The notes under the pieces: generated by a model
Database searches by the model: none
The model's input: the letters and a program-made list of their open reading frames with translations, nothing else
Told to the model about the DNA's origin: nothing
Shown here: piece after piece, positions 41,693 to 48,614 of the stretch
How positions within the stretch are numbered: position 1 is the first letter of the stretch
Layout of the letters: each line of letters starts with the position of its first letter
Program-made: the position numbers and the translations under genes
Source of the DNA: an uncultured Granulosicoccus sp.
Lineage (GTDB): Bacteria > Pseudomonadota > Gammaproteobacteria > Granulosicoccales > Granulosicoccaceae
NCBI GenBank assembly: GCA_937924505.1
Contig: CALDSR010000028.1
Coordinates: 1-48,614, forward strand
Length of the DNA stretch: 48,614 nucleotides
Direction: 5' to 3'

Positions 41693-43561
41693 ATGGATAC
41701 GCCTGAATCAATAACTGACAGTAAGGTCGAAGAAGCATTATCGGCTGTGCTGTTAGACGACAAGTTTGCCGCCGCTCCGCAAATGTCAGCCTTTTTAAAA
41801 TACGTCGTTACTCAGACGTTGTATGAGGATCCCTCACGTATCAAGGCCTACACAGTGGCGGTGGATGCTCTTGGCAAACCCCCCACTTTTGATCCGCAGA
41901 ACGACCCGTCTGTCAGAGTTCTGGCAAAACGCTTGCGCGGTTCTCTGGACACTTACTATGAAAATAATCCCACTACCGAGATTATTATTGAAATGAAAGC
42001 GGGCTCTTATGTCCCGCGCTTCGTTTGTCGTGAAGTATCTGATGTCGTTGAAATGACGCCTGCAACGGCGGTCGAATCAACCGTTCAACCCGCCCTGGCA
42101 ACACAAGCGAAGCACACGGAGGACGCCCTCAAACCCCTGAATCCCGCTGCACTCGCACTCGCTCGCGCGACATCGGGCCTGCAGACACCCCCATCGACTC
42201 CCGAAGCTATTGCCGCAACGCCTGCCGACACGCGAGTAGTCACACCGCAAATGGGTGCGAGCGTTGAAAGCACTTCGCCGACTGCAGCCTCGGATGAGGA
42301 TTTGCTGTCAAACACAGAGCCTGCATCGGTTCAAATTACAGTCCCGGCACTGCTGCACACACAGGCATCAGATTCTCAGGCATCGACGACCGATACAGAT
42401 ACACATTTTCAATTCGGAGAACCGAGCAATCAGGCGAGTCTTGATGTAAGCGCCCAGGATGTAAAGCTTGATGACACGAATACGGCTACAGGTCGTAATC
42501 ATGAACAACATGCTTCTGAACCTGGAACGGTTAACAAGGCCGCTCTCAATGCACCGACCCTTCTGGATCGGGTACGTGCCATTCCGGGCCCTGCCCTGGC
42601 CATGGGCTTGTTTGCTGGCTTGATCTGGTTCGCGATCGCAGGTGGGCAGGACAATGAACAGGCACTGCCATTGGGTGCGGCCATGCCCATTACTGAACTT
42701 AGCACTGAAGCATCGTCAGAATTTCGTCCCCGTCCAGACAAGCTCACTATTGTCGGCGTCAATCTCAGTGCTGACACAGCACTCGGACGCGCTGTCCTCA
42801 ATACGGTCAGCACAGTCGTGTCGCGTTTTGACCATGTAGATTTACACAGACGACACGATAGGGTCATTGGTACTCAGCGCTGGCCAGAGGACTATCAGAT
42901 TCATTTGCACGTCGCAACAATTGCGGGCCGCAGCGACGTCAATGTCCAGCTGATACATGCCAAAAGCTCTCGCGTTGCCTATAGCGAAACGCTCCATCTG
43001 GAAGCAGACGCGAGTAAGGAGTTAACAGAGGCGGACTATATCCTTGTGCAAAATTCAGCTGCGCGCTGGATGCAGTCAGATGGCCCGATTATCAGGGATT
43101 ACCATATAAACGCGACGAGTCGCACCGAAGAAATGGCTTGCTACATTGGTGTTATCGCCGTTGATCTGCAATCTGAAGCTGACAGTTGCCGATCATTAAC
43201 TCATGAAAGCGATGAGTCCGATTCGGAATCCACGCTGGTGTATCGTGCGTGGAAGATGCTGACGGACTACGACGACGATTCTGCCAATGCCACGACAGAT
43301 CACAGCCTTTCATTGGAAACAGCTGCCAGAGCCGTTGAACTATCACCCTATAGTGGCTATGCGCACATCACGCTGGCGATGGCGCAGGAGCTGGTCGGTG
43401 ACATGGATGGATCGGTTCGCTCTGTTGAAAATGCCATGATGCTCAACCCGCTTGACGCCAACATACTCAAGCGCTCTGCGCGCATCAGCGAAAACAATGG
43501 CGATGCAGAAAAGGCTGCGCGCTGGAGAACAAAAGCCGCACAACTGACCCTCGGGGATTAA
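41693..43561 (+). CDS. One-component membrane regulator with N-terminal DNA-binding and C-terminal TPR-like region
   Basis: A 622-residue single-span protein. The N-terminal domain (about 10-110) has LDDKFAAAPQMSAFLKYVV, IKAYTVAVDALGK and FDPQNDPSVRVLAKRLRG. It matches the domain found at the N-terminus of many adenylate-cyclase-like and CadC-like regulators. A long Ala/Thr/Ser-rich linker (about 115-285) leads to one membrane helix (about 296-318, ALAMGLFAGLIWFAIAGG). The outer part has a FlgO/Tol-like ligand fold (about 345-440) and TPR-like helices (530-620). A CadC-like role is inferred: DNA binding inside the cell and sensing outside. Targets are unknown; it may regulate its own large upstream region. 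Confidence 0.7.
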   Translation: MDTPESITDSKVEEALSAVLLDDKFAAAPQMSAFLKYVVTQTLYEDPSRIKAYTVAVDALGKPPTFDPQNDPSVRVLAKRLRGSLDTYYENNPTTEIIIEMKAGSYVPRFVCREVSDVVEMTPATAVESTVQPALATQAKHTEDALKPLNPAALALARATSGLQTPPSTPEAIAATPADTRVVTPQMGASVESTSPTAASDEDLLSNTEPASVQITVPALLHTQASDSQASTTDTDTHFQFGEPSNQASLDVSAQDVKLDDTNTATGRNHEQHASEPGTVNKAALNAPTLLDRVRAIPGPALAMGLFAGLIWFAIAGGQDNEQALPLGAAMPITELSTEASSEFRPRPDKLTIVGVNLSADTALGRAVLNTVSTVVSRFDHVDLHRRHDRVIGTQRWPEDYQIHLHVATIAGRSDVNVQLIHAKSSRVAYSETLHLEADASKELTEADYILVQNSAARWMQSDGPIIRDYHINATSRTEEMACYIGVIAVDLQSEADSCRSLTHESDESDSESTLVYRAWKMLTDYDDDSANATTDHSLSLETAARAVELSPYSGYAHITLAMAQELVGDMDGSVRSVENAMMLNPLDANILKRSARISENNGDAEKAARWRTKAAQLTLGD

Positions 43562-43578
43562 TTCAACTGTTGAATTAA
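43558..43578. terminator. AT-rich hairpin between convergent genes
   Basis: TTAATTCAA-CTG-TTGAATTAA is a perfect 9-bp stem with a 3-base loop. It begins at the regulator's stop codon and lies 30 bp past the lexA stop on the other strand. There is no T-run, but the symmetry and position suit a bidirectional transcription end. Confidence 0.45.
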
Positions 43579-43608
43579 ACAGGATCCTCAAAAAACCAAG
43601 GGATTGAA

Positions 43609-44364
43609 TCAATAACTGCGTAGCTGCCCTACCAGCACGCCCTGAAAACTCACTCGAGCCGCACTGTAACGCATGACGGCCATCGATGAATTCTCAGGAA
43701 TCAACTCGACCGTTCCATCGCGAGTACTACCAAGGCGTTTCAGCGTGGCCTCCTGGCCATCGATCAGAGCGACAACAATGTCACCGGTCCTGGCCGTATT
43801 CTGTTTGCGTAGAATCACCGTATCGCCATCAAGAATGCCGACATCAGTCATCGACTCACCTGTGACGCGCAAGGCATAGCGATCCGGTCCAATGAAAAAT
43901 GCCGCAAGGTCCAGGTAGTTGGCATCCTCAATGGCTTCGATGGGTTGACCCGCTGCGATGCGCCCCAACAAGGGAATGCGAAAATCTCCCGTGGTCGTAT
44001 CCGAGGTTTCCGACGGCTCGACCGGCAGCGGGATCGGTTGGCCAACATTGCCTATTGGGTTGTCCGGTGTCAGGTGGCTGAGTGTGCCGGCGCGTACCGG
44101 GGGCGGCAGACGCCTTATTTTTGGCGACATTTCGGGCATTTCAAGGCCGACAATGCGCAACCCACGCCAGCCATTGCCATGCCGTTCCAATCGCCCCTTG
44201 GCGATCAGCGACTGGACGTATCGATGTACAGTACCCTTTGACTTCAGCCGTAGATCGGCCGTCAGCTCGGCAATCGTTGGTGCGACACCCTGTCCACGGA
44301 TGTAACGCTCGATTGCCGCCAGAACACGAGCTTCGAGATGAGTTAACGGAGGATTGGCGCTCAC
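43609..44364 (-). CDS. lexA: LexA-type self-cleaving SOS repressor
   Basis: Repressor of DNA-damage genes that cuts itself when RecA filaments form. The 251-residue protein has an N-terminal winged helix (about 5-70, APTIAELTADLRLKSKGTVH and GWRGLRIVGL), an unusually long Pro-rich linker (about 75-125) and the S24 peptidase domain. The cleavage site is Ala-Gly in LLGRIAAGQP. The catalytic Ser171 is in VTGESMTDVGILDGD and the Lys lies in EATLKRLG. It is about 50 residues longer than E. coli LexA because of the linker. The start is GTG at 44364 with GGAG eight bases upstream. A symmetric four-half-site operator lies just upstream. Confidence 0.9.
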   Translation of the reverse strand: MSANPPLTHLEARVLAAIERYIRGQGVAPTIAELTADLRLKSKGTVHRYVQSLIAKGRLERHGNGWRGLRIVGLEMPEMSPKIRRLPPPVRAGTLSHLTPDNPIGNVGQPIPLPVEPSETSDTTTGDFRIPLLGRIAAGQPIEAIEDANYLDLAAFFIGPDRYALRVTGESMTDVGILDGDTVILRKQNTARTGDIVVALIDGQEATLKRLGSTRDGTVELIPENSSMAVMRYSAARVSFQGVLVGQLRSY

Positions 44365-44369
44365 AGATG

Positions 44370-44412
44370 TTCTCCAAATATTCTCTATTCAGCATAGAGA
44401 ACGTTTAGAGAA
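44370..44412. promoter_or_regulatory. Symmetric four-half-site operator upstream of lexA
   Basis: TTCTC occurs at 44370-44374 and 44381-44385, and its complement GAGAA at 44397-44401 and 44408-44412. All four are symmetric about base 44391 with 11-bp steps. The central pair extends to an 8-bp perfect inverted repeat (TTCTCTAT, 44381-44388; ATAGAGAA, 44394-44401). It starts 6 bp upstream of the lexA GTG. It does not resemble the E. coli SOS box. Autoregulation by this LexA is the simplest reading. Confidence 0.6.
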
Positions 44413-44470
44413 ATTTCAACGGTTTTCGAATGAATCTGCCGTTAACACCTGCAGGCCCTGTGATGGCACC

Positions 44471-45247
44471 ATGCAGCCGATGATCGATCATCCTCAAAAA
44501 CTGGTCCCAGCCGAGCCCAGGCTGCAGATTCTTCCCTGGTGGTTCATCGTGCCCGATGCGCCGGTCAACGTGGAATTCGACCTGCGTGTGGTGCAGCCCG
44601 CCGAAGCGGCCGAGTGGCAGCCAACGCACATTGACGGTGTTCGTGTCCGTATTCTTGAATTTGATAATCGCGCAACGCCACTGCTTACCGCACAGGTGCA
44701 ACTGCTTAAGGATCGTGCAACGGCAAACCTGGGCGAGAATCACCCCCTGGAGATTCTTATCGAGCGCGGGTACATAGCGACACGCGACGAACTGTATGAC
44801 GAAGGGCACTATCTCAGATTACCCACTGCCGACGCACAAACGCAGCAAAGTCTGAACCTGCATGCAAAGAATGATCGATCCGCGCAGCTCTATGTCAGCG
44901 CTGGCCAGATGCTGCAAACCGATACCGAGCGACGACATATCGGTACCGACGATCCACAAAGCTGGTTGCCCGGCCCCACACCCGGCACTGAAGTCCTGCC
45001 ACTACATGGTCATGGAACGGGCAACGTTATGTTGATCCGGTGGAACGAACCGACACGCTTTCGACCACGACTTGATCCGCGCGGAGAAGAAATACTGGTG
45101 CTCCGAGGAACCCTGCACGATGAATTTGCCAGTTACACGCGAGGTTGCTGGCTGCGTAATCCAGAATCATCCTGGCAGACCTGGGGCGGTGATGCCGGTA
45201 CGGTTGTCTATTACAAGAATGGTCACTTTCTCGACACACCGACGTGA
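44471..45247 (+). CDS. ChrR-like cupin-domain protein
   Basis: A roughly 258-residue protein with a C-terminal cupin (about 150-250). The cupin motif is spread over LPGPTPGTEVLPLHGHGTGNVML and DPRGEEILVLRGTLHDEFA, each given in part. It ends with SWLRNP-like WLRNPESSWQTWGGDAG, resembling the ChrR anti-sigma cupin domain, which binds a metal. The N-terminal 140 residues are a second, weaker cupin-like region. I chose the ATG at 44471 (MQPMIDHPQKL); 44480 is an alternative. It is divergent from lexA, and queG begins 15 to 24 bp after it. The role is unknown. Confidence 0.72.
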   Translation: MQPMIDHPQKLVPAEPRLQILPWWFIVPDAPVNVEFDLRVVQPAEAAEWQPTHIDGVRVRILEFDNRATPLLTAQVQLLKDRATANLGENHPLEILIERGYIATRDELYDEGHYLRLPTADAQTQQSLNLHAKNDRSAQLYVSAGQMLQTDTERRHIGTDDPQSWLPGPTPGTEVLPLHGHGTGNVMLIRWNEPTRFRPRLDPRGEEILVLRGTLHDEFASYTRGCWLRNPESSWQTWGGDAGTVVYYKNGHFLDTPT

Positions 45248-45271
45248 ACACTACGTTATGGTGTGTTCGCC

Positions 45272-46342
45272 ATGACTGAACCACTCGACGAATTAAGCAG
45301 CCACATCAAACAATGGGCGAAAGAACTTGAACTGCAGGACTGCGCAATTACCGATACGGATCTTGGCGAACACGAAACCCATTTGCTGAACTGGCTGTCC
45401 GATGGATTTCATGGCGACATGAACTACATGGAACGACACGGCCTCAAACGAAGCAGACCCGCACAGCTTGAACCCGGCACGTTGAGAATTATTTCAGTTC
45501 GTCTGGACTATTTCCCGCCTGAAGCCAAGGACGCCAATTCAGTGATGAACGATCCCATGCTCGGCTATGTGTCTCGCTACGCACTTGGACGTGACTACCA
45601 CAAGGTTCTACGCAAGAAGTTGCAACAACTCGCTACTCGAATCAGTGATGAAATTGGTCATTTTGGGTATCGTGTATTTGTTGACAGCGCGCCAGTTCTG
45701 GAAAAAGCCATCGCTGAAAAAGCTGGCATTGGCTGGATTGGCAAGCACAGCAATCTACTTGTTGAAGATGCGGGAAGCTGGTTCTTTCTTGGCGAGCTAT
45801 ACACTGACCTGCCATTGCGAATCGATCCGCCACGGACAAGTGGGCACTGTGGAACCTGCACAGCCTGTATACAGGCTTGTCCAACTGACGCAATAGTCGC
45901 ACCCTACCGTGTTGACGCACGCCGTTGCATTTCTTATTTGACGATTGAGTTACGTGATTCCATTCCATTAGAGTTCAGGCGTGCCATGGGTAACCGAATT
46001 TATGGTTGCGACGACTGCCAGCTGGTGTGCCCGTTCAACAAGTTCAACGAACCGACCAAACTAGATGATTTCGCGGTACGACATAACCTGGACGCTGCCG
46101 AATTGTTGTCCTTGTTCAACTGGACAGAGAACGACTTCAACAAGCGACTTGCAGGCTCAGCAATCCGGCGCATAGGCTTTCCCTGCTGGCAGAGAAATAT
46201 CGCCATTGCATTGGGGAACGCAAACTACAGTGAGTCGATTACCGCGGCGCTGGAGAATCAACGTGGGAAAACCTCAGAGATGGTTGACGAACATATCGAC
46301 TGGGCGCTCGAGGAGCAACTCCAGAAACAGCAACGCAACTGA
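45272..46342 (+). CDS. queG: Epoxyqueuosine reductase QueG
   Basis: Last step of queuosine tRNA modification, reducing epoxyqueuosine with cobalamin and two [4Fe-4S] clusters. The product is 356 residues from the ATG at 45272; a GTG at 45263 is in frame and adds three. Landmarks are FVDSAPVLEKAIAEKAGIGWIGKHSNLL (in part, with the catalytic Asp), the first cluster motif CGTCTACIQACPTDAI, ARRCISYLTIELR, and the second cluster motif YGCDDCQLVCPFN. The stand-alone MnmC-like gene elsewhere in the window also concerns tRNA position 34, but they are not linked. Confidence 0.96.
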   Translation: MTEPLDELSSHIKQWAKELELQDCAITDTDLGEHETHLLNWLSDGFHGDMNYMERHGLKRSRPAQLEPGTLRIISVRLDYFPPEAKDANSVMNDPMLGYVSRYALGRDYHKVLRKKLQQLATRISDEIGHFGYRVFVDSAPVLEKAIAEKAGIGWIGKHSNLLVEDAGSWFFLGELYTDLPLRIDPPRTSGHCGTCTACIQACPTDAIVAPYRVDARRCISYLTIELRDSIPLEFRRAMGNRIYGCDDCQLVCPFNKFNEPTKLDDFAVRHNLDAAELLSLFNWTENDFNKRLAGSAIRRIGFPCWQRNIAIALGNANYSESITAALENQRGKTSEMVDEHIDWALEEQLQKQQRN

Positions 46343-46417
46343 CCCAACAGACAACTGGCCCAACAGAATTTCCAGCAAGTCATGGCCGATGAAAATCTGA
46401 AATATCACAGCATCTGA

Positions 46418-47899
46418 TTAATTCAAACTGTGCAAATAATGCTCACCGTTTGCAAGATGCGCGTCCTTCTTTTCTTGTGGCATTTTATCAAACATACGCA
46501 CCAGCATTCCCAACCGAGGATTTTGGAGAAAAAAGGCGCGGTGTTTGTCCATGAATCTCCAAAAAAGCCCATCCCATACTGCCTGCCACTCCCCCTTTTT
46601 ATAATCACCCATTTTCATTAGATAGTTGCTCCCGCTTATATACGGTTTTGTGGCCATCAAACCGCCATCGGCAAACTGGCTCATTCCATAGACGTTGGGA
46701 ACCATGACCCAATCATAGGCGTCAATAAAGAACTCCATAAACCATCGGTATACTTCGTCCGGGTCAATCTCACATAGCATCATGAAATTACCCAGAACCA
46801 TCAGACGCTCAATATGATGACAATACCCGGTTTTCAATATCTTTTTAATCGTCTGATCTATTGGGGTTATTCCTGTACTACCGTCATAAAAAGAGGCGGG
46901 GAGTTTGTTGGTAAATTTCCAATGATTGAGCGTGCGCTCGTCACTGCCCCGACATTCATACATACCCCTGATAAACTCACGCCAACCAACGATCTGCCTG
47001 ATAAAACCCTCGGTTGAATTAATAGGAATATCATTTTGCTGAGCATACCTTAAGCTTTTTTCTACCACTTCATCAGGCGTGATTAGCCCGACATTTAACA
47101 TCGGGGTCAATACACTATGGTTAAGTATGGAGTGTTCCGAAACAATAGCATCTTCATACGCACCGAATTCCCCAAAGCGCTGCTCCAGAAACTGTTGGAA
47201 CCAGACTTGGGCGGCCTGATGATTGGTAGGATAATGAGACTGTTTTGTCAGGCTTCCCAGATTGTCTGAAAAGTGAGTTTCTACGTAGTTTATCGCTTCC
47301 GTGTAGAACGGATCGATGTCTGGAAATTTTATGAAAGGAGGTGTTTTCCTGGCAGGGTATTTCTTTCTGTTTTCCGTATCGAACGTCCATTTCCCACCGG
47401 TGGGCTTCCCATCAGGCTCGATCAGCAAATTTCTCTGTTTACGCTGTTCGGTATAAAATGTCGTGTGATGGTACTTTTTTTTATTGCTTCTGAAAAATAC
47501 AGATAAATCCTTTTTGGTATTTAAAAACAAGGGTGAATCGAAGACTGTACTCGAAATATGATTTTCTTCGCAGGAGGTTTGAATTCGTTGCTGCAACCAA
47601 TTATCAGTCGTGTCTATATAGTTGACATGTGTTACGCCGTATCGTTTTAGCTGAGCGATCAAATTTCGAATATCTGATAAATCACTTAGGGATTCGACAT
47701 AGTGGACTTCTATCTGTTTACTTTCCAGATAGGCTTCGTAGGCTTTCATACTGGCCCTGTGAAACGCTATCTTTTGCTTGTGAAAGGGATACTGATTAAA
47801 AAATAGATTTTCTTCGACCAGATAGACAGCGACGCCCGCCTCAAAAAAAGAACAATCCTGAAAGAGTTGGTGAGGGAAAACGATATGTGTCTGATTCAT
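46418..47899 (-). CDS. FeS-BCP-type photolyase/cryptochrome lacking the FeS ligands
   Basis: A 493-residue flavoprotein of the prokaryotic (6-4) photolyase/cryptochrome group (PhrB/CryB). Family marks are VFPHQLFQD at the N-terminus, GFIRQIVGWREFIRGMYE, the repair-essential His-His in GYCHHIERLMVLGNF, and MSQFADGGLMATKPYISGSNY. The family's four cluster Cys residues are all missing. DYCKGC has become DYKKGE, the loop to ACPF is shortened, and the region before GYCHH reads ITPIDQTI where the first Cys should be. The gene is noticeably more AT-rich than its neighbours. Its ATG overlaps the stop of a decayed DUF2256 gene. Confidence 0.85.
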   Translation of the reverse strand: MNQTHIVFPHQLFQDCSFFEAGVAVYLVEENLFFNQYPFHKQKIAFHRASMKAYEAYLESKQIEVHYVESLSDLSDIRNLIAQLKRYGVTHVNYIDTTDNWLQQRIQTSCEENHISSTVFDSPLFLNTKKDLSVFFRSNKKKYHHTTFYTEQRKQRNLLIEPDGKPTGGKWTFDTENRKKYPARKTPPFIKFPDIDPFYTEAINYVETHFSDNLGSLTKQSHYPTNHQAAQVWFQQFLEQRFGEFGAYEDAIVSEHSILNHSVLTPMLNVGLITPDEVVEKSLRYAQQNDIPINSTEGFIRQIVGWREFIRGMYECRGSDERTLNHWKFTNKLPASFYDGSTGITPIDQTIKKILKTGYCHHIERLMVLGNFMMLCEIDPDEVYRWFMEFFIDAYDWVMVPNVYGMSQFADGGLMATKPYISGSNYLMKMGDYKKGEWQAVWDGLFWRFMDKHRAFFLQNPRLGMLVRMFDKMPQEKKDAHLANGEHYLHSLN

Positions 47900-48030
47900 T
47901 TATTCTTGATTTTTTTGCAACGTTCGCTGCGATATTTTACACTCTCCCGCTTCTCTCACCATTTCTTTCTTCAAGAAAAAGGACGTTTGCAGACCGGGCA
48001 TGTCTTTTGTGGTAGATGTTGTTTTTTCAT
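47896..48030 (-). pseudogene. Decayed DUF2256 gene with two in-frame TGA stops
   Basis: From ATG at 48030 the frame gives [19 protein letters not shown], then TGA where the family has Trp, then RKKW, a second TGA, EKRESVKYRSERCKKIKNK and a final TGA. This is clearly DUF2256 (a short zinc-ribbon-like protein often beside photolyase genes). It has lost two Trp and one of the four Cys: TGG to TGA, TGG to CGG and TGC to CGC are all transitions. The final TGA overlaps the photolyase ATG (ATGA), so the original two-gene arrangement is still visible. Confidence 0.75.
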
Positions 48031-48114
48031 TCCTTCTTTATACGAAATCAAGGCCTGATGAGGCAGGAGGGAATTGCTTGGCGTGATACCAAAAACCTTA
48101 ATGTACAGACACTT

Positions 48115-48614
48115 ATGCAAAGCTCAAAAACCATCCATATCATCTCATGCCATGCGGAAGGGGAAGTCGGTGACGTAATCGTCGGTGGTGTAAACCCTCC
48201 ACCTGGCGACACTCTGTGGGAACAACGTAACCACATAGCAAGCGACCATACATTGCGTAATTTCGTATTGAATGAACCCCGTGGCGGTGTGTTTCGACAC
48301 GTAAATCTTCTGGTACCACCAAAGCACCCTGAGGCTGACGCTGCGTTTATCATCATGGAGCCAGAAGACACACCACCGATGTCGGGTTCCAACTCAATTT
48401 GCGTCTCCACCGTTTTGCTCGACAGTGGGATCATTCCAATGCGGGAGCCAGTGACTGAAATGACACTGGAAGCCCCTGGCGGGCTGGTCCGTGTTCGCGC
48501 TGATTGTAAAAATGGCAAAGCCGAACGCATTGTCGTTGAAAACGTTCCCTGCTTTGCTGATCAGCTTGATGCGACGCTTGAGGTTGCGGGGATTGGAACC
48601 TTGAACGTTGACAC
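48115..48614 (+). CDS. Proline racemase/hydroxyproline epimerase family, 3' end outside window
   Basis: Cofactor-independent epimerase-fold enzyme, 166 codons visible. The start matches the family ([25 protein letters not shown], in part). The first catalytic position is Ser, in [16 protein letters not shown], where classical proline racemases have Cys in MCGHGTI. Ser/Cys members are reported to act on hydroxyprolines (4-epimerisation and/or trans-3-hydroxyproline dehydration); the second catalytic residue lies beyond the window. An in-frame ATG at 48058, with AAGG four bases upstream, would add 19 residues and cannot be excluded. Confidence 0.85.
   Translation, partial: MQSSKTIHIISCHAEGEVGDVIVGGVNPPPGDTLWEQRNHIASDHTLRNFVLNEPRGGVFRHVNLLVPPKHPEADAAFIIMEPEDTPPMSGSNSICVSTVLLDSGIIPMREPVTEMTLEAPGGLVRVRADCKNGKAERIVVENVPCFADQLDATLEVAGIGTLNVD

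Noticed and set aside
44365..44420. E. coli-type SOS box (CTGT-N8-ACAG) at lexA
   Set aside because: No such sequence is present; the visible symmetric array is TTCTC/GAGAA.
47896..48030. TGA read as Trp, making DUF2256 intact
   Set aside because: Only the first TGA sits at a conserved Trp; the second is not a Trp position, another Trp and a Cys are also lost, and other genes use TGA as stop.

Overview
The window reads as chromosomal DNA of a free-living, aerobic, Gram-negative gammaproteobacterium. Base composition is mid-50s % GC by eye. The evidence is the hrcA-grpE-dnaK-dnaJ chaperone order, the respiratory heme A synthase, a membrane formate dehydrogenase with Tat signals, a sigma-54 two-component system, the MEP isoprenoid enzyme IspG, and LexA/SRAP/endonuclease III repair genes. 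A marine lineage outside the well-known orders is my guess only. I saw no rRNA, convincing tRNA, CRISPR array, insertion sequence or prophage.

Layout. 1-5071 (- strand): hrcA, grpE, dnaK, dnaJ (dnaJ cut by the window edge). 5168-12214 (+): ispG, a stand-alone MnmC C-terminal-like oxidoreductase, then a tightly overlapped methylmalonyl-CoA mutase operon (small subunit, large subunit, MeaB GTPase). 12380-17870: conserved proteins (DUF2288, DUF2959 lipoprotein), apt, a ComEA-like protein, a heme A synthase with Bacteroidetes-like features, a Gfo/Idh/MocA oxidoreductase ending inside a perfect GGGGTC hairpin, and a DUF3047 protein. 18008-20997 (+): a Rieske-like Tat protein with an altered cluster motif, translationally coupled to a cyclic-nucleotide-binding patatin phospholipase. 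21069-22585 (-): a hypothetical protein and an ankyrin protein whose N-terminus is built from a 12-bp minisatellite.

22742-33883 is a complete formate dehydrogenase island. On the - strand, in transcription order: DUF3305, DUF3306, a polyferredoxin, a possible 62-residue protein, a TorD-like chaperone, a small Tat protein, then the alpha, beta and gamma subunits. The divergent + strand carries fdhD (sulfur transfer to the molybdenum cofactor) and a helix-turn-helix/periplasmic-binding-fold regulator. The shared 150-bp divergent region holds a clean inverted repeat.

33875-39783 (-): a 743-residue protein with two RelA/SpoT-type HD domains, the first decayed and the second intact, then a sensor kinase and its NtrC-type regulator. 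39838-46342: nth, a SRAP protein, a 503-bp AT-rich intergenic region with an orphan terminator and palindromes, a one-component membrane regulator, lexA with a four-half-site symmetric operator, a cupin, and queG. 46418-48030 (-) is an AT-rich photolyase of the FeS-BCP family that has lost all FeS ligands. It is preceded by a decayed DUF2256 gene with two in-frame stops. The window ends in a proline racemase-family gene.

Most of the window is ordinary conserved chromosome. The items most worth a second look are the twin-HD SpoT-like protein, the C-x2-E Rieske variant, the FeS-less photolyase with its DUF2256 pseudogene, the minisatellite ankyrin gene, the lexA operator array, and the possible small RNA ending at the orphan terminator near 41300.
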